Shown: positions 10,721 to 19,486 of the stretch, one piece after another
How positions within the stretch are numbered: the stretch's first letter is position 1
How the letters are laid out: each line of letters begins with the position of its first letter
NCBI GenBank assembly: GCA_028285495.1
Contig: JANQPB010000009.1
Span: forward strand, 1-64,000
Direction: 5' to 3'
DNA from: Acidimicrobiales bacterium
Lineage (GTDB): Bacteria; Actinomycetota; Acidimicrobiia; Acidimicrobiales; SZUA-35
Length of the DNA stretch: 64,000 bases
The notes under the pieces: model-generated
The model's input: only the letters and a program-made list of their open reading frames with translations
Databases searched by the model: none
What the model was told of the DNA's origin: nothing
Made by a program: the position numbers and the translations under genes

Positions 10721-11620
10721 CGCTTCAGCTTCTGGATCGGTGCCGGCCACAGCTGGCCGGAGATTCGGCGCTCCGCCGTCCTGGCGGAGAGCCTCGGGTA
10801 CGACGGGCTGTGGTTCGCCGACCACTTCCTGCCACCGGCGGGGGAGGCGACCGACCCCTGCCACGAGGTGTGGACCATCCTGGCCGCCCTCGGCGACGCC
10901 ACCTCGTCGGTCCGCCTCGGCCCGCTCGTGTGTGGCAACACGTACCGGAACCCCGGCGTGCTGGCCAAGCAGGCGGTGACGGCCGACCACATCTCGGGCG
11001 GCCGGATCGTGCTCGGCATCGGGTCGGGGTGGATGGAGTCCGAGCATCGGGCCTACGGCATCGAGTTCGGCACGTTCACCGACCGGTTCGAGAAGCTCGA
11101 AGAGGCGCTGCAGATCCTCATCTCGCTTCGTGACCAGGAGCTGACCGACTTCGAGGGCGAGCGCTACCGGTTCACCGAAGCCCCGCTCGGGCCGAAGCCG
11201 GTTGGCCGGCTGCCGATCCTGATCGGCGGCGGCGGCGAGCGCAAGACCCTACGGATGGTGGCCCAGTACGCCGACGAGTGGAACGTGTGGGCCGACCCCG
11301 AGGTCATGGCCGACAAGATCGGCGTGCTCGACCGGCACTGCGACGACCTCGGCCGCGACCCGGGTGAGATCGAGCGGTCCGCCGTTGCCCTGCTGTTCCT
11401 CGTCGACGACGAGGCGAAGGCCGAGGCGCTCCGCAGCCGCGACATCGGTCGCCCGGCTCTGATCGGCACGCCGGATCAGCTCCAGGAGCAGCTCGGGGCC
11501 TTCGCCGAGGCCGGGGTCGACGAGTTCATCGTCCCCGACTTCAACCTCGGCGAGCCGGGCCAGAAGGACGAGGTCATCGGCCGCTTCCTGACCGAGGCCG
11601 CCGCCCCCTTCCGTTCCTGA
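10718..11620 (+). CDS. LLM-class (F420-dependent type) oxidoreductase
   Basis: Luciferase-like fold: LGYDGLWFADHF, RLGPLVCGNTYRNPGVLAKQAVTADHISGGRIVLGIGSGW. Confidence 0.9.
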   Translation: MRFSFWIGAGHSWPEIRRSAVLAESLGYDGLWFADHFLPPAGEATDPCHEVWTILAALGDATSSVRLGPLVCGNTYRNPGVLAKQAVTADHISGGRIVLGIGSGWMESEHRAYGIEFGTFTDRFEKLEEALQILISLRDQELTDFEGERYRFTEAPLGPKPVGRLPILIGGGGERKTLRMVAQYADEWNVWADPEVMADKIGVLDRHCDDLGRDPGEIERSAVALLFLVDDEAKAEALRSRDIGRPALIGTPDQLQEQLGAFAEAGVDEFIVPDFNLGEPGQKDEVIGRFLTEAAAPFRS

Positions 11621-11686
11621 TCGACGCCCGGTTGCCCCGAAGCGGGGCCCGGCCCCCGGTGCCCGCCCCGGCGATCGCTTCGCCGG

Positions 11687-12343
11687 TCAGCGGGACGTGG
11701 TCGAGCCGGTCGGGTTCGTGCCGGCCGTCGTGGCCGAGGACGTCGTCGACGAGGTGATCGAGGTCGTCGAGGTCGCGGCCGTCGTCGAGGTCGTCGATGC
11801 CGTTGTTGCCGTCGTGACCGAGGACGTCGTCGACGAGGTGGCGCCACCGTCGGTTCCACTGTCCGGATCGGTGCCGGTGGTGGTGCCGGCGCTGGTGGCC
11901 GGCCCGATCACCGGGCGGGTCCCGGTGGTGGCCGGGGTGGTCGACGTGGTCGGGGCCGGCCGGGTGGTGCTGGTCCGGACCCCGGACTGCTCGGCCTCCT
12001 CGGTCACGAACCGGCCGGTGTGGCCGGCGTAGAGGATGGCCCGCTCGGGGCACAGGGTCGCGAACACGATGTCCTGGAAGTCGAGCTGGTCCTCGTCGAG
12101 CTGCTGCCAGAGCTCATCGAGGATCTGGTCGTCGAGCTGGCACAGGGTGGCCCCGACCTCGGCCCGCTCCGACACCTCGGCCAGCGTCAGCTGCCGGCCC
12201 TCCAGCTCGACCAGGAGGTCCTCGAAGGTCAGCTCGGGCTCCTCCTCGCCACCGCAGGCGGCCGCCCCGAGCGTCAGCGCCAGCACGAGGGCCGACAGGC
12301 GACGGGAGAGCGAGCGGTTCCGGCGAGTGAGCCCGCCGGCCAT
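11687..12343 (-). CDS. Putative lipoprotein with Thr/Ser-rich low-complexity C-terminal tail
   Basis: Signal peptide with lipobox LGAAAC; about 85-residue T/S/A-rich tail; ATGA overlap with the upstream IMPDH-like gene. Confidence 0.72.
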   Translation of the reverse strand: MAGGLTRRNRSLSRRLSALVLALTLGAAACGGEEEPELTFEDLLVELEGRQLTLAEVSERAEVGATLCQLDDQILDELWQQLDEDQLDFQDIVFATLCPERAILYAGHTGRFVTEEAEQSGVRTSTTRPAPTTSTTPATTGTRPVIGPATSAGTTTGTDPDSGTDGGATSSTTSSVTTATTASTTSTTAATSTTSITSSTTSSATTAGTNPTGSTTSR

Positions 12344-13416
12344 CAGACCAGCGTGGCGTGGGGCTGGTTCTCCCGGACCCCGTTGGCGGTGACCCGGACG
12401 AATTCGGCCTTGGTCCAGAACTCCTCGATCGTGCGGGCGTCGCTGTAGCTCATGCCCGAGCGGAGACCGGCGACCAGCTTGGCGATGACCCGGCTGGCCT
12501 CGCCCCGATAGGGCACGGTGCCCTCAACGCCCTCCGGCGACCGCTGCTCGAAGTACTCGCGGTCGACCACGCCACCCTCGCGCAGGGCTCGGGCGCTCAG
12601 CGCCTCGAACGACGCCATCCCCCGGATGCGCTTGACCAGGCCACGGGGGGACTGCTCGAGCTCGCCCGGGCTCTCCTTGGTCCCGGCGAGCAGGCTGCCG
12701 ACCATCACGCTGCTCGCCCCGGCGGCGAGGGCCTTGGCGATGTCGCCGGAGGTGCGGATCCCGCCGTCGGCGATGATCGGCACGGCGACGCCGTCGCCGT
12801 CGAGCAGCGGCTCGGCGGCGCAGTTGTCGATGGCGGTGAGCTGGGGCACGCCGACACCGGCCACCAGCCGGGTGGTGCACACGCCACCGGGGCCGACCCC
12901 GACCTTGATCGCATCGGCACCGGCCGCCACCAGGTCCTCGGCGCCTGAGCGGGTGGCGACGTTGCCGGCGATCAGGTCGACGTCGGGTACCTCGCTCTTC
13001 AGCTTCACCACCAGGTCGATGGCATGGCCGGCGTGGCCGTGGGCGATGTCGAGGACCAGCACGTCGACCCCGGCGTCGACCAGGGCGTGGGTGCGGGGGA
13101 TCGCGTCGCGGTCGGTGCCGATCGCCGCCCCGACCCGCAGGCCCTCACCCTTGACGTCGGCGACCATCGCCGCTTGGGCCTCCGTGGTCAGGAAGCGGTG
13201 GATGATCCCGATGCCGCCGAGCCGACCGAGCTCGGCCGCCATCTCGGCCTCGCACACCGTGTCCATGTTGGCGGCCACGATCGGGATGTCGAGCTCGACC
13301 CGCTTGGAGAGCCGGGTCGCCACCGAGACGTCCTGTCGGGAGCGGATGTCCGACCGACGAGGTACCAGCAGGACGTCGTCGAAGGTCAGACCGAGGGGGA
13401 GTTCAGAGAGGCCCAC
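12343..13416 (-). CDS. IMP dehydrogenase/GMP reductase family protein lacking CBS domains
   Basis: [82 protein letters not shown] at 13416. Confidence 0.9.
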   Translation of the reverse strand: MGLSELPLGLTFDDVLLVPRRSDIRSRQDVSVATRLSKRVELDIPIVAANMDTVCEAEMAAELGRLGGIGIIHRFLTTEAQAAMVADVKGEGLRVGAAIGTDRDAIPRTHALVDAGVDVLVLDIAHGHAGHAIDLVVKLKSEVPDVDLIAGNVATRSGAEDLVAAGADAIKVGVGPGGVCTTRLVAGVGVPQLTAIDNCAAEPLLDGDGVAVPIIADGGIRTSGDIAKALAAGASSVMVGSLLAGTKESPGELEQSPRGLVKRIRGMASFEALSARALREGGVVDREYFEQRSPEGVEGTVPYRGEASRVIAKLVAGLRSGMSYSDARTIEEFWTKAEFVRVTANGVRENQPHATLV

Positions 13417-13460
13417 GTCGCTCCATCGTATCCGTGACCGGTCGGCACACCGAGCAGACC

Positions 13461-13501
13461 CCTGCTGCACCTCCGGGCGGGCAGCCCGGAGGCACAGCAG
13501 G
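13461..13501 (-). terminator. Strong hairpin downstream of recA
   Basis: CCTGCTG-CA-CCTCCGGGC-GGGCA-GCCCGGAGG-CA-CAGCAGG: 7+9 bp arms with a CA/CA internal mismatch; no U-tract. Confidence 0.55.
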
Positions 13502-13572
13502 CTCCCGCTTGCTGTCGACCGGTGATCGATGACCGCGCTCGGCCGAGCCGAGCCCAGCCCGGGTGGCGGAGG

Positions 13573-14622
13573 TCAGTCCAGGGTGATCGGCTGATCGTCG
13601 GGATCGAGATCGTCGGCGTCACCCCCGGCTTCGCCGTCGCCGATCAGGCCGACCTCACGCAGCACCCGATCCTGGATCTCCATCACGAGGTCGGGGTTCT
13701 CGCCGAGGAACTTCTTGACGTTCTCACGGCCCTGGCCGATCTGCTCGCCCTCGTAGGTGTACCAGGCGCCCGACTTCTTCACGATGTCACGATCCACGGC
13801 GATGTCGAGCAGCGAGCCCTCACGACTGATGCCCTTGCCGTACATGATGTCGAACTCCGCCTGCCGGAACGGGGGAGCGACCTTGTTCTTGACGATCTTC
13901 ACCCTGGTGCGGTTGCCGACCACCTCGGCCCCGTCCTTGAGCGACTCGATCCGGCGGATGTCGAGCCGGACGGAGCTGTAGAACTTCAGGGCCCGGCCGC
14001 CTGGGGTGGTCTCCGGGGAGCCGAACATGACCCCGATCTTCTCCCGCAGCTGGTTGATGAAGACGCAGATCGTGTCGGTCTTGTTGAGGTTGGCCGTGAT
14101 CTTGCGAAGGGCCTGCGACATGAGCCGGGCCTGCAGGCCGACGTGGCTGTCGCCCATGTCGCCCTCGATCTCGGCCCGTGGGGTCAGGGCGGCGACCGAG
14201 TCGACCACGATCACGTCGATCGAGCCGGACCGGACCAGGATGTCGGCGATCTCGAGCGCCTGCTCGCCCGTGTCGGGCTGGGAGATCAGCAGCTCGTCGA
14301 CGTCGACCCCGATGGCCTGGGCGTACGTGGGGTCCATGGCGTGCTCGGCATCGATGTAGGCGCAGATGCCGCCGTTGCGCTGGGCCTCGGCCACGACGTG
14401 CATGGCCAGGGTGGACTTGCCCGACGACTCCGGGCCGTAGATCTCGACCACCCGGCCACGGGGGAGGCCGCCGACACCGAGGGCGAGATCGAGGGCCAGC
14501 GCACCGGTGGGGACCGTCCCGATCTCCATGTCGGTCTTGTCGCCCATCTTCATGACGGAGCCCTTGCCGAACTGCTTCTCGATGTTGCTGAGCGCCATTT
14601 CCAGCGCTTTGTCCTTCTCCAC
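13573..14622 (-). CDS. recA: Recombinase RecA
   Basis: [39 protein letters not shown]-like, [39 protein letters not shown] at 14622 preceded by AGGGAGA. Confidence 0.98.
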   Translation of the reverse strand: MEKDKALEMALSNIEKQFGKGSVMKMGDKTDMEIGTVPTGALALDLALGVGGLPRGRVVEIYGPESSGKSTLAMHVVAEAQRNGGICAYIDAEHAMDPTYAQAIGVDVDELLISQPDTGEQALEIADILVRSGSIDVIVVDSVAALTPRAEIEGDMGDSHVGLQARLMSQALRKITANLNKTDTICVFINQLREKIGVMFGSPETTPGGRALKFYSSVRLDIRRIESLKDGAEVVGNRTRVKIVKNKVAPPFRQAEFDIMYGKGISREGSLLDIAVDRDIVKKSGAWYTYEGEQIGQGRENVKKFLGENPDLVMEIQDRVLREVGLIGDGEAGGDADDLDPDDQPITLD

Positions 14623-14794
14623 GGAATGTCTCCCTGTAGGTGGGTCCTGCACATGCAGGATGGGTTCGGGGGGAATGCAGGCTCGAACCTAGTGACGGGG
14701 TGTGACACGCAGTTCGCCGGCCTCGCTGGACACCCGCCGGCGTGGGGCCTCGGGGCACGGGTCAGCAAACGACACCGGTGTAAGTACGCCGCTC

Positions 14795-14823
14795 ACCCTA
14801 GTGGCGAACGCTCGTTCGTTCAA
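14795..14823 (-). promoter_or_regulatory. recA promoter with embedded LexA (SOS) box
   Basis: Minus strand TTGAAC-N17-TAGGGT; palindrome CGAAC-GAGC-GTTCG at 14805-14818 within the spacer. Confidence 0.85.
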
Positions 14824-14894
14824 CCCTCTCGGACGGATTCCGGCGGCCGTCGGCCCGACGCGCCGCCACCGCGATTCCTAGACTCGGCGGCGTC

Positions 14895-15290
14895 ATGACC
14901 GAGACCTTCTTCCCGTACCGGCTCGATCGCCGCTGGCGCCCGATGTTCCGGGCGCTCGGCGTCACCGCCGCCGACGGCGTCACCCTGATCGAGCCGGGCG
15001 ACGAGCATCCGGACGGGCTCCTGCTGGCCACCTACGGACGGGCCCGGGTCACGACACCGCTGACCAACGTCGACCACACGGAGATCTCGGGGCCGCACCG
15101 CTGGTGGACGGCCGTCGGCCTGCGGCTCAGCCTGGCCGACGACGGCCTCACGATGGGGACCAACCACCACGCCGGGCTGTGTCTCGGGTTCGTCGAGCCG
15201 ATACCGAGGGTCATCGGTCTCCGCTCGCACTCGGCGCTCTGGGTCAGCGTGGCCGAGCCCGAGGCCCTGGCCGCCGCCATCGGTCGCTGA
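14895..15290 (+). CDS. Hypothetical protein, divergent from recA
   Basis: 132-codon ORF with high GC3 and TAGACT box upstream; no family recognised. Confidence 0.65.
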   Translation: MTETFFPYRLDRRWRPMFRALGVTAADGVTLIEPGDEHPDGLLLATYGRARVTTPLTNVDHTEISGPHRWWTAVGLRLSLADDGLTMGTNHHAGLCLGFVEPIPRVIGLRSHSALWVSVAEPEALAAAIGR

Positions 15291-15360
15291 GGCGGTGGGG
15301 TCATGCGCCGCCATCGGTCGGCGAGCCGGTGGGGTCCGCGCGCCGCCGTCGGTCGTCGAC
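15273..15360 (+). repeat. Imperfect tandem duplication of about 34 bp, 2 to 2.5 copies
   Basis: GCCGCCATCGGTCG...G(C/G)GGTGGGGTC at 15273 and 15307; degenerate third start GCCGCCGTCGGTCG at 15342. Confidence 0.7.
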
Positions 15361-15475
15361 TCGCCGCGGCATCGGGGGTCGCTCATCGCCCGCCGCCCCC
15401 GCATCGACGAGCCGGACCGGCCACCGCCAGGACCAACCCCCTGCGGCGCCTGGCGGGCGCTGGTAGACAGGGCCA

Positions 15476-16273
15476 ATGCCGAGACTGCTGTGGGAGATCG
15501 CCCGGCGGAGCTTTCGCCGGGCCTCCCACTACCGCCTGGCCACCGCCGCCGGGGTGTTCGTCAACACGGTCTTCGGCTACCTCCGGGCCGCCGTGCTGGT
15601 CGTGGTGGCGGCCAGGGCCGGGGGCGAGGTCCGCGGCCTCGACGAGGTCGACCTCGCCACCTTCGCCTTCGTCTCCCAGGGCTTCATCATGGTCGTCGGC
15701 GTCTTCGGCGACCGCGAGCTGGCCCAGCGGATCCGGACCGGTGACGTCGTCATCGACCTCTACCGCCCGGCCGACATCCAGCTCTGGTTCCTCGCCATCT
15801 GGCTCGGCCGGGCCGGCTACCAGGTGCTGGCCCGTGGCGTCCCGCCGGTGCTGCTCGGCTCCCTCGCCTTCGAGCTCCGCTGGCCCGACCCGTGGTGGCA
15901 CTGGGGGGTCTTCGTCGTCTCGACGGTCCTGGCATCGATCATCGGCTTCGGCATCCGCTTCTGCTCGAACCTCGTCGCCTTCTGGCTGCTCGACAACCGC
16001 GGCGTCGAGCAGATGGTCACGATGGCCGTCAACTTCTTCACCGGCCTGCTGCTGCCGATCGACCTGTTCCCGCCCTGGCTGGAGGCGCTGACCCGGGCTC
16101 TGCCGTTCCCCTCGATGCTGCAGTTCCCGGTCGACGTCTTCCTCGGGCGGGTGTCGGGTTGGGGCCTGATCTGGCTCCTCACCCAGCAGCTGGCCTGGGT
16201 GGTGGCCATGCTCGCCCTCGGCCGGCTCATCCTCGCCGCCGCGACCAGACGGGTGGTGGTCCAGGGTGGCTGA
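15476..16273 (+). CDS. ABC-2 type transporter permease
   Basis: Six-TM ABC-2 pattern; next to a second permease and an ATPase. Confidence 0.87.
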   Translation: MPRLLWEIARRSFRRASHYRLATAAGVFVNTVFGYLRAAVLVVVAARAGGEVRGLDEVDLATFAFVSQGFIMVVGVFGDRELAQRIRTGDVVIDLYRPADIQLWFLAIWLGRAGYQVLARGVPPVLLGSLAFELRWPDPWWHWGVFVVSTVLASIIGFGIRFCSNLVAFWLLDNRGVEQMVTMAVNFFTGLLLPIDLFPPWLEALTRALPFPSMLQFPVDVFLGRVSGWGLIWLLTQQLAWVVAMLALGRLILAAATRRVVVQGG

Positions 16274-17162
16274 GCTCCCCGTCGCCTCGACGAAGGCCCC
16301 GCCAGCCCCGCCGCCGCCGGCTGCCGGCGATGCCGCGCTCGGCCCGCTCCTGGACGAGTTGGTGGCGCTGTGGCGGCTGTACCGGCGACTCGTCGGGGCC
16401 CAGATCCGCTCCGAGTGGCAGTACCGAACCTCGTTCGCCTTCTTCCTGCTGGCCCAGGCCCTGATCACCGCGCTCGAACTGGCGGCGATCGTCATCCTGC
16501 TCGACGTGGTCCCCGACCTCGGCGGCTGGTCGCCGGCCCAGGTCGCCCTCCTGTACGGCCTGGCCACGGTCCCGTTCGCGCTGACCGACCTGATCGTCAG
16601 CCCGGTCGAAGAGCTCGCCGTCCACGTCCAGGGCGGTACGTTCGACCGGCTGCTGCTCCGCCCGGTCTCGGCCCTGATCCAGCTCTGCGCCCTCGAGTTC
16701 GAGCTGCGCCGGGCGGGCAAGCTGATCCCGAACGTCGCCACCCTGGTCGTCGGCCTGGTGGCAACCGACGTCGAGCTGGACGTCCGGTCGCTCGGCCTGC
16801 TCGCGATCGGCCTGGCGTCCGGCTCGGCCATCTACGCGGCGCTGTGGATCCTGTCGGCCTCGATCTCGTTCTGGGCGGTGTCGGCCCTCCAGGCGACACA
16901 CGCGTTCACCTACGGCGGCCAGTTCGCCAACCAGTACCCGCTCCACCTCTACCCCGGCTGGATCCGAGCCATCCTCGGCTGGCTCATCCCCCTCGCCTTC
17001 GTCGCCTACGTGCCCGCGATCGAGCTGATCGGCGCCCCCAATCCGCTCGGCCTCCCCGGCTGGCTGGTGCTGCTGTCCCCGCTCGCCGGCGTTGGGGCAC
17101 TCGCGGTCGCCCTCACCGTCTGGACGACCGGGATCCGTCACTACCAGAGCACGGGGAGCTGA
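16266..17162 (+). CDS. ABC-2 type transporter permease
   Basis: Multi-TM protein overlapping the upstream permease; operon with ATPase. Confidence 0.87.
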   Translation: MAELPVASTKAPPAPPPPAAGDAALGPLLDELVALWRLYRRLVGAQIRSEWQYRTSFAFFLLAQALITALELAAIVILLDVVPDLGGWSPAQVALLYGLATVPFALTDLIVSPVEELAVHVQGGTFDRLLLRPVSALIQLCALEFELRRAGKLIPNVATLVVGLVATDVELDVRSLGLLAIGLASGSAIYAALWILSASISFWAVSALQATHAFTYGGQFANQYPLHLYPGWIRAILGWLIPLAFVAYVPAIELIGAPNPLGLPGWLVLLSPLAGVGALAVALTVWTTGIRHYQSTGS

Positions 17163-17166
17163 GGCG

Positions 17167-18231
17167 ATGACCGGAGCGACGGCAACTGCAGTGGCGACGG
17201 CGCCGGTGCCCGGGCCGGCCATCCGGCTCGACGGGATCGACAAGACCTACGTCGTGCGGACCCGGGCCGGGCGGTTGCGGCGCCACCGTCGCGAGGTCCG
17301 GGCCGTCGAGGGCGTCTCGTTCGTTGTCTCCCCCGGCGAGATGGTCGGCTACCTCGGCCCGAACGGTGCCGGGAAGTCGACCACGATCAAGATGATCACC
17401 GGGATCCTGACCCCGTCGGCCGGCGAGATCGAGGTCCTCGGACTGCAGCCGACCGGCGACCGGCGGGCCCTGACCCGACGGATCGGGGTGGTGTTCGGCC
17501 AGCGGTCGCAGCTGTGGTGGGACCTGCCACTGGCCGACTCGTTCGAGCTGCTCCACCACCTCTACCGCACCGACGCCGCCCGCCACCGCCACAACCTCGA
17601 CGCCTTCGTCGACCGACTCGACCTCGGCCAGCTGCTCCCCGTGCCCGTCCGGCAGCTGTCGCTCGGCCAGCGCATGCGGGGCGAGCTGACGGCGGCCCTC
17701 CTGCACGATCCGGACCTCGTGGTCCTCGACGAGCCGACGATCGGCCTCGACGTCGTCTCCAAGTACGCCGTCCGCGAGTTCCTGGCCGAGACCAACCGCG
17801 AGCGGGGCACGACGGTGCTGCTGACCACCCACGACCTCGACGACGTCGAGCAGCTGTGCCGGCGGATGCTGATCATCGACCGCGGCCGGGTGCTGCTCGA
17901 CGGCTCGGTCGAGGGGTTCAAGGAGGAGCACGGGACCGACCGGACCCTGGTGGTCGACCTGGAGCGGCCCGCTCCGGCCCTCGATCTGGCTCGTGGGGCC
18001 GTCGTCCGGACCGACGGTCCCCGGCAGTGGGTGCGGTTCGACCGCGAGGTGTCGGCGGCCGAGGTGATCGCCGAGGTCACGGCCCTGGCCCCCGTTCGGG
18101 ACCTGACGATCGAGGAGCCCGACATCGAGGACCTGATCCACCACGTCTACGCCTCGCTCGGTGGCGAGCAGCGCCGCGACGGGCGGTCGGGTGACGATCG
18201 ACGGGCCGGCCCGGCCGGCGAGGCCGGATGA
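17167..18231 (+). CDS. ABC transporter ATP-binding protein (ABC-2 exporter)
   Basis: Walker A GPNGAGKSTTIKM, signature LSLGQRMRGEL, Walker B LVVLDEPTIGLD, H-loop LTTHD. Confidence 0.95.
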   Translation: MTGATATAVATAPVPGPAIRLDGIDKTYVVRTRAGRLRRHRREVRAVEGVSFVVSPGEMVGYLGPNGAGKSTTIKMITGILTPSAGEIEVLGLQPTGDRRALTRRIGVVFGQRSQLWWDLPLADSFELLHHLYRTDAARHRHNLDAFVDRLDLGQLLPVPVRQLSLGQRMRGELTAALLHDPDLVVLDEPTIGLDVVSKYAVREFLAETNRERGTTVLLTTHDLDDVEQLCRRMLIIDRGRVLLDGSVEGFKEEHGTDRTLVVDLERPAPALDLARGAVVRTDGPRQWVRFDREVSAAEVIAEVTALAPVRDLTIEEPDIEDLIHHVYASLGGEQRRDGRSGDDRRAGPAGEAG

Positions 18232-19475
18232 CCACGTCGGTGGCCCCGCCCCCGGGGCGGATCGACCACGTGGCGGTGGCCGTGCTCGGCCTGGTCACGA
18301 TCGCCGCCTACGGCTCGTGGTACTACGCGTTCGGCGTGTTGTTCGACCCGATCCTGACCGCCACCGGCTGGCGGGAGTCGACGGTGGCCGCCTCGTTCTC
18401 GGTCGGCATCGTGGTCAACGGGTTCGCGTCGATGGCCGGTGGTCGCCTGCTCGATCGCCTCGGCAGCCGCACGGTGTTCCTGATCGGTGGGATCGGCGGC
18501 GGTGCGGCCCTGGCCGCCACCTCGCTCGCCCCCGATCCGCTCGTGTTCGCGCTCACCTCGGCGGTGGCCATGGGCCTGCTCGGCGGCTTCGGGTTCTACC
18601 ACGTGACGATGACCTGTGCGGTCCGGCTCCACCCCGAGCGCTCGGCCAGGGCCATCGCCGTGCTCACGATCTGGGGCGCCTTCGCCTCCGCCATCTACCT
18701 CCCGGCCACCGCCGCCCTCGTCGACCGCTACGACTGGCGCCCGACGATCCGCATCCTGGCCGTCATCGTCGCCGCGGTGTTCGTGCTGGCCGCCGTCGTG
18801 CTGCGACCGGTCCGCCCCGAGCCGAGCGATGAACCGCCCGCCTCGATGCTCCGCATCCTCGCCCGCACCGTCGACCGGCCGGACCGGCGGGCCTTCACCC
18901 TTGCCCTCGCCCTCGGCTGGATCGCCATGTCGACGATCCTCGTCTACCAGGTGCCGGTGATGACCGCCGCCGGCCTCCCGCTGGCCACCGCAGCCACCGT
19001 CGCCGGCCTCCGCGGCTTCTCCCAGACCGCCGGCCGGATCCCGCTCGGCCCGATCGTCGAGCGCCTCGGGTCGGCCCGCTCGATGTCGCTGGCCCTCGGT
19101 GCGATCGCCGCCGGCGGCGTCGTCCTCGCGTTCGCCGGGCACATCGCCCCGGCCATCGCCTTCGCCCTGCTCGCCGGCTTCGGGATCGGGGCGATGAGCC
19201 CCCTGCAGGGCATCGTCGTCGAGGAGCTCTTCGACCGCGACACCCTCGGGGCGACGATGGGGTCGTACAACCTGATCGGCATGGGTGGCGGGGCGCTCGG
19301 TCCGGCCCTGGCCGGCGTCCTCGCCGACAGCTCGGGAAGCCGCCGGCTCGTCACCGGGGTCATCGTCGTCTGCGCCATCGCCGCATCGATCCTGGCGCTC
19401 CGCATCGGCACCGGCGCCGCTCCGCCGGGCCGACCGTCCGGCGGCGGGGACACCCCCGACCGTGCTTCGGAGTAG
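18228..19475 (+). CDS. MFS transporter
   Basis: About 12 TM segments; GGRLLDRLGSRTVFLIGG; ATGA overlap with upstream gene. Confidence 0.9.
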   Translation: MTTSVAPPPGRIDHVAVAVLGLVTIAAYGSWYYAFGVLFDPILTATGWRESTVAASFSVGIVVNGFASMAGGRLLDRLGSRTVFLIGGIGGGAALAATSLAPDPLVFALTSAVAMGLLGGFGFYHVTMTCAVRLHPERSARAIAVLTIWGAFASAIYLPATAALVDRYDWRPTIRILAVIVAAVFVLAAVVLRPVRPEPSDEPPASMLRILARTVDRPDRRAFTLALALGWIAMSTILVYQVPVMTAAGLPLATAATVAGLRGFSQTAGRIPLGPIVERLGSARSMSLALGAIAAGGVVLAFAGHIAPAIAFALLAGFGIGAMSPLQGIVVEELFDRDTLGATMGSYNLIGMGGGALGPALAGVLADSSGSRRLVTGVIVVCAIAASILALRIGTGAAPPGRPSGGGDTPDRASE

Positions 19476-19486
19476 GTTGGCCGACG

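Noticed and set aside
11634-11648. GCCCCG-AAG-CGGGGC hairpin after the LLM oxidoreductase gene
   Set aside because: Six-bp GC stem without U-tract is common by chance here; kept only as a weak terminator possibility.
11697-12032. Plus-strand Val-rich ORF (MVEPVGFVPAVVAEDVVDEV...)
   Set aside because: Antisense mirror of the Thr/Ser-rich lipoprotein tail.
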